In this document: positions 1 to 5,523 of the stretch, in pieces
Layout: every line of letters begins with the position of its first letter
How positions within the stretch are numbered: position 1 is the stretch's first letter
Source: Clostridia bacterium
Lineage (GTDB): Bacteria; Bacillota; Clostridia; Oscillospirales; RGIG577
Length of the DNA: 10,061 nucleotides
Assembly: GCA_017419325.1 (NCBI GenBank)
Contig: JAFOLN010000241.1
Span: 1 to 10,061 of the forward strand
Reading direction: 5' to 3'
Notes under the pieces: model-generated
What the model was told of the DNA's origin: nothing
What the model saw: only the letters and a program-made list of their open reading frames with translations
Databases searched by the model: none
Position numbers and translations under genes: made by a program

Positions 1-101
1 CTGGCAACATCACCAGAGGTATGGTTGTAACGCTGGCTTACAACGGCGACGACGATGAGATCATCGCAATCTTCGCTAATAAGGATATTGTTAAGCCGTA
101 A
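1..101 (+). CDS. 3' end of an unidentified gene (C-terminal 32 residues)
   Basis: Only the last 32 codons lie in the window. The reading frame starts at base 3 and ends at the TAA at 99-101. The visible C-terminus includes GMVVTLAYNGDDDEIIAIFA and ends in DIVKP, which reads like alternating beta strands with an acidic turn. I do not recognise the family from this fragment. A strong intrinsic terminator follows 36 bases after the stop, so this is the last gene of its transcript. Codon choice (ATC for Ile, GTT, GCT, AAC) resembles the acyltransferase gene at 2169 rather than most other genes here, which suggests, as inference, a highly expressed protein. Confidence 0.75.
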   Translation, partial: GNITRGMVVTLAYNGDDDEIIAIFANKDIVKP

Positions 102-137
102 GTTCTGATACTTATAACTTAATATAACCTTAAACAG

Positions 138-165
138 AAAGACCGCTCGAAAGAGCGGTCTTTTT
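138..165 (+). terminator. Rho-independent terminator of the upstream gene
   Basis: A perfect 11-bp stem (138-148 with 153-163, core GACCGCTC/GAGCGGTC) closes a GAAA tetraloop, and the T run covers 161-165. It ends the transcript of the gene that stops at 101. The flanking A residues pair with the T run, as in many Firmicute terminators. Confidence 0.93.
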
Positions 166-182
166 GCGTTTGCGGGGCGGGG

Positions 183-222
183 TTGATAACAGGGCGGAAA
201 TGTGATAAATATTAAGTATAAT
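183..222 (+). promoter_or_regulatory. Possible promoter of the DUF2442 gene
   Basis: Two partial readings are possible. TTGATA at 183-188 lies 17 bp from a weak TAAATA at 206-211. A perfect TATAAT at 217-222 has no recognisable -35 at the right distance. Because the region lies between a terminator and the gene, a promoter is expected here, but the exact boxes are uncertain. Confidence 0.4.
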
Positions 223-255
223 AACTTCACGATGAGACGAAATGCAGGAGGCCGT

Positions 256-555
256 ATGTATATAAAAGACGATATATGCTATGCCGGGGAAATGTGCAGC
301 GGTATAAAAATTACCGAAGCAAAGCCTCTGCGCGGGCGAATGATGCTTGTCACGTTCTCCACGGGTGAAAAGCGTCTCTTTGACGCGACGCGGCTTGAGG
401 GTCCCGCCTTCAAGCCTCTCGAGGATGAACGAATCTTTTCGGCGCCGAAGCTGTTTCACGGCGTCATTACATGGCAAAACGGTGAGATCGACGTCGCGCC
501 GGAGGCTGTATATATGAACAGTTATGCATATACCGACAAATGCGACGCGATGTAA
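256..555 (+). CDS. DUF2442 domain protein
   Basis: This is a 99-residue protein of unknown function. The ATG at 256 is chosen because GCAGGAGG (244-251) sits just upstream; the open frame extends further up to 202, but without a comparable ribosome binding site. The body matches the DUF2442 pattern as I know it: KITEAKPL near residue 17, a 'LVTFSTGEKRLFD' strand-turn-strand, 'FKPLEDERIF', and then a 'ITWQNGEIDVAPEAVY' segment near the C-terminus. The family is small, soluble and predicted beta-rich. Many members sit beside a DUF4160 gene in a toxin-antitoxin-like arrangement. No DUF4160 gene is present here, so this is a solo copy. It is monocistronic, bounded by terminators on both sides. 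Family assignment is from memory of the motif pattern. Confidence 0.8.
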   Translation: MYIKDDICYAGEMCSGIKITEAKPLRGRMMLVTFSTGEKRLFDATRLEGPAFKPLEDERIFSAPKLFHGVITWQNGEIDVAPEAVYMNSYAYTDKCDAM

Positions 556-590
556 GTTCAGAAAAAAACCGGATTCCGGCGCCTCTCGCA

Positions 591-627
591 AAAACACGGG
601 GCAGCGTGCGCTGCCCCGTGTTTTTTT
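591..627. terminator. Bidirectional terminator between convergent genes
   Basis: A 15-bp GC-rich stem (591-605 with 610-624, core CACGGGGCAGC/GCTGCCCCGTG) has a 4-base loop. It has a T run on the + strand (621-627) and an A run on its left side that becomes a T run on the - strand. It can therefore end both the DUF2442 transcript and the convergent LuxR transcript, whose stop codon (626-628) touches the hairpin. Confidence 0.92.
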
Positions 628-1786
628 AATTCGTCGAATCCTTCAGCTTATGCATGAGCGACGTTCGGCTCGTAACATCGGCTTTTTTGAAGATGTTCAT
701 TATATGCGTCTTTACCGTGTGGCTCGAAATGAAGAGCTGATTTGATATGTCCTTGTTTGAGTAGCCCTTGTCGATGAGGTTTATTATCTCAAGCTCTCGC
801 TTCGTCAAATCGAATTTGCGCGATATTTCGTTTGGGAAATCGCTCGTATGGACGACCTGCTTTACGATGTATATGGAATGCACCGTTTCGATGTTGTTCG
901 AGTTCATCGAAATGAGGAAGGAATTCATCTTGAAGCTGTATTCCGTGCTGTCTATGTAAATCTTGAAGTCCTGCTTCTGTGTGTTGTTCATGAGGATGCT
1001 GTTGCCCAGGTGGGATATGACGCGCTGCACGTTCTTGTAGGCCGCGTCGGAGGAAACGATATTGTCGAACTTGTCTATGGGGTCGTTTCCCAGCTTGTTC
1101 TCAACTATCTCCTGACAGTACTCGAACGCCACGCTGTTGCACTCCAGCACCGAAAGCTTGGAGTCGAGGATGAGCATGCCTATGGGCAGACGCTCGTAGG
1201 AGTTTTTCAGTATGCTGTGCTTGTACGATATGGACGAGATGTCGAGCGACGTCTTGTAGCTCTGCGTGATAAGCGGGCAGAGCGTTTCGAGGATTTTTAA
1301 CTCCTTCTTTGTAAAGTCGCCCTCCTCCTTTTCACGGAAGATGCCCACCGCGCCCAGCCTTACGTTGCTCGTTCTGAAGTACATGGTGGCCTGATAGTAG
1401 GCGTTTATCTGCTTCATGAGCTGATAATACTCCACCGACTGGAACTTCTCCACAGGCATGATGTCGCGTATCGTAAGTACCTGCTTGTTAAGAAGCTTCT
1501 TAGGCAGGTTCATGGGCTGGAATATGTCTGTTCTGTAATAATAGTCGCTGTACAGTTTAAGGATGCGGCTGTCGATGTTGAGGGCGATAAAGCTGGTGTA
1601 ATACTCCTTTTCAACATCCGGCGGCATGAGAGAAAGCTTTGTGAACGAGGGGAAGAACGTGAGATAATTATAGCCGAAATACTTCGATAGCATCAAAAGC
1701 AGATGATGCGGAAAATCATTGTGCGGTTCTCTGAGCTCATACAAAAAGTCCATCATCCGCTGATAATCCTTATTATTCAGTATCAT
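626..1786 (-). CDS. LuxR-family transcriptional regulator with GAF/PAS-like sensor region
   Basis: A 386-residue cytoplasmic DNA-binding regulator. The C-terminal GerE/LuxR helix-turn-helix is clear at about residues 326-382: DLTKRELEIINLIDKGYSNK, then HTVKTHIMNIFKKADVTSR. The N-terminal part looks like a GAF-type sensor: residues 143-178 end with the typical 'LGAVGIFRE...FTKKELKILETLCPL' pattern. A PAS-like segment follows from about 195 (YERLPIGMLILDSKLSVLEC). No receiver domain, autoinducer domain, kinase or ATPase motif is visible, so it probably senses a small molecule directly; the ligand is unknown. The start at 1786 has a weak GGGGTG ribosome binding site, and a good promoter lies about 40 bases upstream. 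It is divergent from the acyltransferase gene at 2169, so that gene is a plausible target along with its own promoter. The target is inference. Confidence 0.88.
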   Translation of the reverse strand: MILNNKDYQRMMDFLYELREPHNDFPHHLLLMLSKYFGYNYLTFFPSFTKLSLMPPDVEKEYYTSFIALNIDSRILKLYSDYYYRTDIFQPMNLPKKLLNKQVLTIRDIMPVEKFQSVEYYQLMKQINAYYQATMYFRTSNVRLGAVGIFREKEEGDFTKKELKILETLCPLITQSYKTSLDISSISYKHSILKNSYERLPIGMLILDSKLSVLECNSVAFEYCQEIVENKLGNDPIDKFDNIVSSDAAYKNVQRVISHLGNSILMNNTQKQDFKIYIDSTEYSFKMNSFLISMNSNNIETVHSIYIVKQVVHTSDFPNEISRKFDLTKRELEIINLIDKGYSNKDISNQLFISSHTVKTHIMNIFKKADVTSRTSLMHKLKDSTN

Positions 1787-1827
1787 AATGCGCGCACCCC
1801 GCTGTTTATTATTATAATATATATGGT

Positions 1828-1856
1828 ATTATACTAAAAGAAAGTTGTTTTTTCAA
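1828..1856 (-). promoter_or_regulatory. Sigma-A type promoter of the LuxR regulator gene
   Basis: On the - strand, TTGAAA (1851-1856) is followed by a 17-bp spacer and a perfect TATAAT (1828-1833). The start of transcription should fall near 1820, giving a leader of about 35 bases before the ATG at 1786. Confidence 0.8.
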
Positions 1857-1963
1857 GTCTTTATAGGAAAAAAGTATTATGCGGTTTCAAAACAATCGCG
1901 CCTCTGCCGCCGTCACGGTCAAATTTCGTCCTCAATGCGTAGGAAAAAAGCTGTATTGAAGCG

Positions 1964-1990
1964 TTTTTGCAAAAAAATCCGACAGTCGGA
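1964..1990. repeat. Two adjacent short palindromes
   Basis: TTTTTGCAAAAA (1964-1975) is a perfect 12-bp palindrome. Two bases further, TCCGACAGTCGGA (1978-1990) is a perfect 13-bp dyad with a single central base. Neither is followed by a T run as a terminator would be. They are candidate protein-binding sites between the divergent regulator and acyltransferase genes. Confidence 0.55.
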
Positions 1991-2010
1991 AAACGGGGCA
2001 AAACGGCATA

Positions 2011-2031
2011 TTTGGCCGCATCTTAGCCAAA
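2011..2031. promoter_or_regulatory. Candidate operator, dyad TTTGGC-N9-GCCAAA
   Basis: A perfect inverted repeat with 6-bp arms and a 9-bp spacer spans 21 bp, about two DNA turns, as expected for a dimeric regulator. Its centre (2021) is about 46 bp before the start predicted from the -10 at 2055-2060, or about 77 bp before the one predicted from 2086-2091. The LuxR protein encoded divergently is the obvious candidate to bind it, but this is inference. Confidence 0.45.
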
Positions 2032-2085
2032 AAGTAGTACCTTCTCCGCGAAAATATAATAAAAAAAGCTGATTGGATATTAGCA

Positions 2086-2091
2086 TATAAT
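2086..2091 (+). promoter_or_regulatory. Candidate -10 box of the acyltransferase gene, lacking a -35
   Basis: TATAAT is perfect, but the positions 16-18 bp upstream are poly-A and do not resemble TTGACA. The neighbouring TATAAT boxes at 2055-2060 and 2114-2119 also lack a fitting -35. A promoter of this kind often needs an activator. Which box is used cannot be decided from sequence alone. Confidence 0.4.
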
Positions 2092-2168
2092 GTGAGAAAA
2101 TTATATTGATATATATAATAATATCTTTGTTTACTTTCAACAAAATTTTTAAACGGAGGATTAGAATC

Positions 2169-2915
2169 ATGGCTGATGAAAAAATGGTAACGAAAGACGG
2201 TAAAGTGATAAAAGAAACCATACAGATGAAGAAAGGTATGCGTAAGCTTATCGCCGACAACATGAAGGCTTCCAAGCTGAAGGCTCCTCACATGAGCGGT
2301 TTCGTACACATGGACGTTACCGGTATGGTTGAGTTAAAGAAGAAGTTCAAGGAAAAGGGCTACAAGATCAGCTACACCGAGATCCTTATCAAGGTCGTTG
2401 CTCTTGCAATCCAGGATATCCCGATCGTAAACGCTTCCTACAATGTAGAAGCTGAGCAGATTGAAGTTTATGAGTCCGTAAACGTTGGCTTCGCAGTTGC
2501 TACTCCTTCCGGCGGCCTTGTTGTTCCGAACATCAAGAACTGCCAGAATTTAAGCATTTTTGAGATCTCGGAGAAGATGAAGGAAATGGTTGAGAGAATC
2601 AGAAACAACAAGATGGACTTCAGCTGGTTCCAGGGCGGCACCATCACCGTATCCAGCATGGGTATGTTCGGTATGGACGGCGCAGCCCCGATCATCAACA
2701 TGCCTGAGGCTATGATCATCGGCGTTGGTAAGATTATAAAGATGCCCATGTATGACAAGGACATGAACATCGTTCCGAGAGATATGTGCTACATCTCCAC
2801 CAGTGCTGACCACTGCGTAATGGACGGCGTTCCGGCTTCCAAGTTCGTTCAGAGAATGTCCGAGATCATCGCTGACTGCGAGAGCTACCTCGTTCCCGAA
2901 TGGCCGGCAAAATAA
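2169..2915 (+). CDS. Stand-alone 2-oxoacid dehydrogenase acyltransferase (E2) catalytic domain protein
   Basis: A 248-residue protein matching only the catalytic core of dihydrolipoamide acyltransferases, the E2 component of pyruvate and related 2-oxoacid dehydrogenases. The ATG at 2169 follows ACGGAGGA at a good distance; the open frame runs upstream to 2106 without a ribosome binding site. Core motifs are visible: MRKLIADNM (24-32), GGLVVPNIKN (115-124), GGTITVSSMGMFG (156-168), and the active-site segment DHCVMDG with His215 and Asp219. Normal E2 proteins run about 400-600 residues and begin with one or more lipoyl domains and an E1/E3-binding domain. Both are absent, and no E1 or E3 gene is nearby. 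The acyl donor is therefore unknown: it could be a separate lipoyl protein or a CoA thioester. Codon choice favours ATC, GCT and GTT, unlike most other genes here, suggesting high expression. The family call is firm; the substrate is open. Confidence 0.9.
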   Translation: MADEKMVTKDGKVIKETIQMKKGMRKLIADNMKASKLKAPHMSGFVHMDVTGMVELKKKFKEKGYKISYTEILIKVVALAIQDIPIVNASYNVEAEQIEVYESVNVGFAVATPSGGLVVPNIKNCQNLSIFEISEKMKEMVERIRNNKMDFSWFQGGTITVSSMGMFGMDGAAPIINMPEAMIIGVGKIIKMPMYDKDMNIVPRDMCYISTSADHCVMDGVPASKFVQRMSEIIADCESYLVPEWPAK

Positions 2916-2936
2916 TTTCGGCTTAGTCGAAAATTT

Positions 2937-2965
2937 AAAAGGTGCAGCGTTCGCTGCACCTTTTT
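2937..2965. terminator. Terminator hairpin after the acyltransferase gene, probably bidirectional
   Basis: The stem GGTGCAGC (2941-2948) pairs with GCTGCACC (2953-2960) around a GTTC loop. It is extended by four A-T pairs (2937-2940 with 2961-2964), and the + strand T run covers 2961-2965. On the - strand the same hairpin is followed by TTTTAAATTTT, so it can also end the DUF711 operon. Confidence 0.9.
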
Positions 2966-2969
2966 GCTT

Positions 2970-2999
2970 GCGTGAAGGCGCCCGCCTTCACGCTTTTTT
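2970..2999 (+). terminator. Second, tandem terminator hairpin
   Basis: A 10-bp stem, GCGTGAAGGC (2970-2979) with GCCTTCACGC (2984-2993), is followed by six T residues (2994-2999). The T run overlaps the stop codon of the convergent DUF711 gene. It works as a back-up for + strand transcription; there is no T run on the - strand side. Confidence 0.85.
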
Positions 3000-4353
3000 A
3001 GTTTTTCAGGCTCTGAAGCGGCGCGGGTATCCTTCCGCCGCGCTTTACGAAGCCCTCGGACGAATAGGGGCTTACAGCCATGCAGGGGCCGCTTCCGAGA
3101 AGGCCGCCGAACTCCACGCTGTCGCCCACCTTCTTGCCGTAGGCGGGGATTACGCGCACAGCCGTCGTCTTTGTGTTTACGACGCCGATGGCAATCTCGT
3201 CTGCGATTATGCCCGATATGGTGGAGGCGGGCGTGTCGCCCGGCACTACTATCATGTCAAGACCCACGGAGCATACGGCCGTCATGGCCTCAAGCTTCTC
3301 AATGGAGAGCGCGCCGCGGCTCACCGCGTCTATCATGCCCGCGTCCTCGCTTACGGGGATGAACGCGCCCGAAAGGCCGCCCACGTGGGACGAGGCCATG
3401 GTGCCGCCCTTCTTTACGGCGTCGTTGAGCATGGCAAGCGCCGCCGTCGTGCCGTGGGCGCCCGTCACCTCAAGGCCCATGCTCTCAAGTATGTGCGCCA
3501 CGGAGTCGCCTATGGCCGGGGTGGGGGCGAGGGACAGGTCTACTATGCCGAAGGGCACGCCAAGCATTTTAGACGCCTCCTGCGCCACTAGCTGACCCAT
3601 GCGCGTTATTTTGAACGCCGTTTTCTTTATCGTATTCGAAAGCTCCGAAAAGTCGCAGTCGCCCGCGCGCTTTATGGCCTTCTGAACGACGCCGGGGCCC
3701 GATACGCCCACGTTTATGACGCATTCGCCCTCGCCGATGCCGTGGAACGCGCCCGCCATGAACGGGTTGTCCTCCGGCACGTTGGAGAAGACCACCAGCT
3801 TTGCGCATCCGAGCGAACCCTCGTCCTTCGTCCGATAGGCGAGGTCCTTTATTATATCGCCCATCTGAAGCACCGCGTCCATGTTAATGCCCGCCTTCGT
3901 GGTGGCCACGTTTACGAAGGAGCACACGCGCTTCGTCTGGGAAAGGGCGGCGGGTATGGATTCGATGAGGCGTTCGTCGCCCTTCGTGTAGCCCTTGTGG
4001 ACGAGCGCGCCGTAGCCGCCGATGAAGTTCACGCCCGTCGTCTCCGCCGCGCGGTCGAGCGCCAGCGCAAGCTTTTCATATTCCTTCGAGCGGCAGCTTT
4101 CCGCAACGAGGGATACGGGCGTCACCGAAATGCGCTTGTTTACTATGGGTATGCCGTACTTCTTCTCGATATACTCGCCCGTTGAAACGAGATCCTTCGC
4201 GTATGTCGTTATCTTGTCGTACACCTTGTCGCATACCCTGTCTATATCCTCATGGGCGCAGTCGCGCAGCGAGATACCCATCGTTATGGTGCGTATGTCG
4301 AGATGCTCCTGCTGTATCATGCGGATGGTCTGCATTATATCGTAAATCTGCAT
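2998..4353 (-). CDS. DUF711 / UPF0210 'PFL family' protein
   Basis: A 451-residue cytoplasmic protein, full length for UPF0210. It shows the expected family features: an N-terminal 'LDIRTITMGISLRDCA' segment, GGYGALVHKGYTKGDERLI in the first third, 'GEGECVINVGVSGPGVV' mid-protein, and the conserved C-terminus RGGRIPAPLQSLKN. As I recall, a solved member has a fold like pyruvate formate-lyase, hence the database name. I see no C-terminal RVxGY glycyl-radical motif, so radical chemistry is not supported. The biochemical role is unknown. The ATG at 4353 is preceded by AGGTGG, which overlaps the TGA of the ACT gene only 9 bases upstream, so the two are co-transcribed and perhaps translationally coupled. 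The pairing with a UPF0237 ACT protein is widely conserved and suggests a small-molecule-regulated function. Confidence 0.93.
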   Translation of the reverse strand: MQIYDIMQTIRMIQQEHLDIRTITMGISLRDCAHEDIDRVCDKVYDKITTYAKDLVSTGEYIEKKYGIPIVNKRISVTPVSLVAESCRSKEYEKLALALDRAAETTGVNFIGGYGALVHKGYTKGDERLIESIPAALSQTKRVCSFVNVATTKAGINMDAVLQMGDIIKDLAYRTKDEGSLGCAKLVVFSNVPEDNPFMAGAFHGIGEGECVINVGVSGPGVVQKAIKRAGDCDFSELSNTIKKTAFKITRMGQLVAQEASKMLGVPFGIVDLSLAPTPAIGDSVAHILESMGLEVTGAHGTTAALAMLNDAVKKGGTMASSHVGGLSGAFIPVSEDAGMIDAVSRGALSIEKLEAMTAVCSVGLDMIVVPGDTPASTISGIIADEIAIGVVNTKTTAVRVIPAYGKKVGDSVEFGGLLGSGPCMAVSPYSSEGFVKRGGRIPAPLQSLKN

Positions 4354-4362
4354 ACGTCCACC

Positions 4363-4632
4363 TCAGATCCTGTGCATGGACTTGAATATGTCCGCGTGCT
4401 GTGTGTGTATCTCCACGCCTATCTCGCGTCCCAGCGCGTCCAGCTCCTCAACGAGCTTTATGAAATCCACCTTCGAGGTGCTTATATCAACCACCATGAC
4501 CATTGTGAAAAGCTCCTGCATTATCGTCTGCGAAATATCGAGGATATTTACGTCATGTTCGTATAATATTTTGCTCACGCGGTAGATTATGCCCCGCGCG
4601 TCGTTTCCTATAACGCTTATTACTGCGTTCAT
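4363..4632 (-). CDS. UPF0237 ACT-domain protein
   Basis: An 89-residue protein consisting almost entirely of one ACT domain, the fold that binds amino acids in many regulatory proteins. The pattern is AVISVIGNDARGIIYRVSKI, then ILDISQTIMQELFTMVMVVD, and then a helix with 'FIKLVEELDALGREIGVEIHTQ'. Length matches the UPF0237 family. The start has GGGAGG (4640-4645) 7 bases upstream on the - strand. It is the first gene of an operon with the DUF711 gene, the usual partner of this family. A role as ligand sensor or partner subunit for the DUF711 protein is likely but unproven. Confidence 0.93.
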   Translation of the reverse strand: MNAVISVIGNDARGIIYRVSKILYEHDVNILDISQTIMQELFTMVMVVDISTSKVDFIKLVEELDALGREIGVEIHTQHADIFKSMHRI

Positions 4633-4662
4633 CTTTTTTCCTCCCGTGATATATGATGTCTC

Positions 4663-4691
4663 ATTATATAATAATTCCGCGAAAAATGCAA
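4663..4691 (-). promoter_or_regulatory. Promoter of the ACT-DUF711 operon
   Basis: On the - strand, TTGCAT (4686-4691), a 17-bp spacer and a perfect TATAAT (4663-4668). The -35 is only a partial match. The expected transcription start is near 4656, about 25 bases before the ATG. Confidence 0.65.
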
Positions 4692-4712
4692 ACCGCCGCG
4701 ATTTAATAAAAA

Positions 4713-4731
4713 TTTATCGTAAATCGATAAA
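4713..4731. promoter_or_regulatory. Perfect 19-bp dyad, candidate operator
   Basis: TTTATCG-TAAAT-CGATAAA is a perfect inverted repeat with 7-bp arms and a 5-bp centre. It ends 6 bp before the -35 box at 4738 of the DUF2975 operon promoter and lies 22 bp behind the -35 of the divergent ACT promoter. Position and symmetry suit a dimeric regulator. The YozG-type HTH protein encoded in the adjacent operon is the first candidate (inference). Confidence 0.6.
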
Positions 4732-4737
4732 AAGTTA

Positions 4738-4766
4738 TTGACATTTTCAAAACAGGGGTATATACT
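4738..4766 (+). promoter_or_regulatory. Strong promoter of the DUF2975-HTH-lipoprotein operon
   Basis: A perfect TTGACA (4738-4743), a 17-bp spacer and TATACT (4761-4766). Transcription should start near 4773, leaving a leader of about 33 bases before the ATG at 4806. Confidence 0.88.
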
Positions 4767-4805
4767 GTCACATGTTGAAAAAACTTTTCATGCTTGGAGG
4801 CAGCT

Positions 4806-5285
4806 ATGGGACAGAAAACTCTTTCCGTATTGCTGAAGGTCATCATCTGCCTTATCGGCGTATGCGGTCTTGTTATTTATCTTGCGGTCATACCAATGTA
4901 CGGCAATATGCTCGTTGAAAAATATCCCGAATACGCGGGAGCGTATCAGCCGTGGATAACATTTATATGGATTACGGCGATACCCTGCTATATAGACATG
5001 TTCCTTGTATGGCGCATCGCCGACAACATCGGCCGAGACAATTCGTTTTCGAGAAAGAACGCCGCCTATCTCAAATGGATATCGTTCATCACGGCGGCCG
5101 ATTCGCTTGCGTTCTTTGTGGTGAACATCATATTCGTGATGGTGAACATAAGCCACCCGGGAGTGGCGCTGGCGTCGCTTATCGTGGTCTTTTTCGGCGT
5201 GGCCGTATGCGTCATAAGCGCCGCGCTGTCGCATCTTGTTATGAAGGCCGCGCTCTTGCAGGAAGAAAACGAGCTTACCATATAG
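4806..5285 (+). CDS. DUF2975 family membrane protein
   Basis: A 159-residue integral membrane protein with four predicted membrane segments, at about residues 8-30, 48-69, 91-113 and 118-146. A polar loop lies between the second and third: 'IADNIGRDNSFSRKNAAYLK' (71-90), characteristic of DUF2975. The ATG at 4806 is preferred because GGAGG (4796-4800) precedes it; a TTG at 4794 in frame would overlap that site. The next gene encodes a YozG-type HTH regulator 10 bases downstream. The same pairing is known in Bacillus (YoaS/YozG). The molecular role of these pairs is not established; the membrane protein may sense an envelope signal and control the HTH partner. Confidence 0.9.
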   Translation: MGQKTLSVLLKVIICLIGVCGLVIYLAVIPMYGNMLVEKYPEYAGAYQPWITFIWITAIPCYIDMFLVWRIADNIGRDNSFSRKNAAYLKWISFITAADSLAFFVVNIIFVMVNISHPGVALASLIVVFFGVAVCVISAALSHLVMKAALLQEENELTI

Positions 5286-5295
5286 GGGGAACGCC

Positions 5296-5523
5296 ATGGA
5301 AGAAGACATCATTTTCAACATAGACGTAATGCTTGCAAAACGCAAAATGAGCGTGACGGAGCTTTCAAAAAAGGTGGGCATAACGATAGCCAACATATCC
5401 ATACTGAAGAACGGCAAGGCGAAGGCCATAAAGGTGTCCACGCTTGCGAAGCTCTGCGAGGCGCTGGACTGTCAGCCCGGCGACCTTTTGGAATACAGAA
5501 AGAAGGATAAGGATGAAAAATAA
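5296..5523 (+). CDS. YozG-type HTH (Cro/C1, XRE-like) transcriptional regulator
   Basis: A 75-residue DNA-binding protein that is essentially a single helix-turn-helix domain. Helices two and three lie in 'MSVTELSKKVGITIANISIL' (18-37). The family signature 'VSTLAKLCEALDCQPGDLLEY' follows. AGGGGGA is placed just before the ATG at 5296. It is the second gene of the operon, after the DUF2975 protein that usually accompanies this family, and its 3' end overlaps the start of the lipoprotein gene by 11 bases. Autoregulation through the dyad at 4713-4731 is plausible. No effector domain is present. Confidence 0.93.
   Translation: MEEDIIFNIDVMLAKRKMSVTELSKKVGITIANISILKNGKAKAIKVSTLAKLCEALDCQPGDLLEYRKKDKDEK

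Larger units (their letters stand above)
1787..2168. other. 382-bp divergent intergenic control region
   Basis: This is the only gene-free stretch over 300 bases. The left end holds the LuxR promoter. The middle (about 1861-1960) shows nothing I can name; the short open frames crossing it have no good ribosome binding site or recognisable protein. From 1964 to 2031 there are three inverted repeats, listed separately. From 2050 to 2120 the sequence is very AT-rich with TATAAT boxes at 2055-2060, 2086-2091 and 2114-2119. The AAACGGAGGA ribosome binding site of the acyltransferase (2151-2160) closes the region. Confidence 0.75.

Noticed and set aside
130..597. Long open frame on the - strand over the DUF2442 gene
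   Set aside because: It covers a terminator hairpin and runs antisense to a recognisable DUF2442 protein with a good ribosome binding site. The translation shows no family pattern.
848..1300. + strand open frame antisense to the LuxR gene
   Set aside because: It lies wholly within a gene with clear GAF/PAS-like and HTH motifs. Its valine-rich sequence is a reading-frame artefact.
1919..2309. Two - strand open frames spanning the intergenic region and the start of the acyltransferase
   Set aside because: They overlap the acyltransferase start and ribosome binding site, have no ribosome binding site of their own, and their hydrophobic stretches come from AT-rich DNA.
2968..3591. + strand open frame inside the DUF711 gene
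   Set aside because: Its composition (rich in Ala, Arg, His, Gly and Tyr) is the usual shadow of a GC-rich gene on the other strand. It starts within a terminator hairpin and has no ribosome binding site.
2998..4353. Glycyl-radical enzyme activity for the DUF711 protein
   Set aside because: The database name mentions PFL, but the C-terminal part has no RVxGY-type glycyl-radical motif and no activase gene is adjacent.
4806..5523. Toxin-antitoxin module made of the DUF2975 membrane protein and the HTH protein
   Set aside because: The gene order and families match the known DUF2975-YozG pair. The membrane protein is larger than typical membrane toxins, and nothing in the sequence indicates toxicity.
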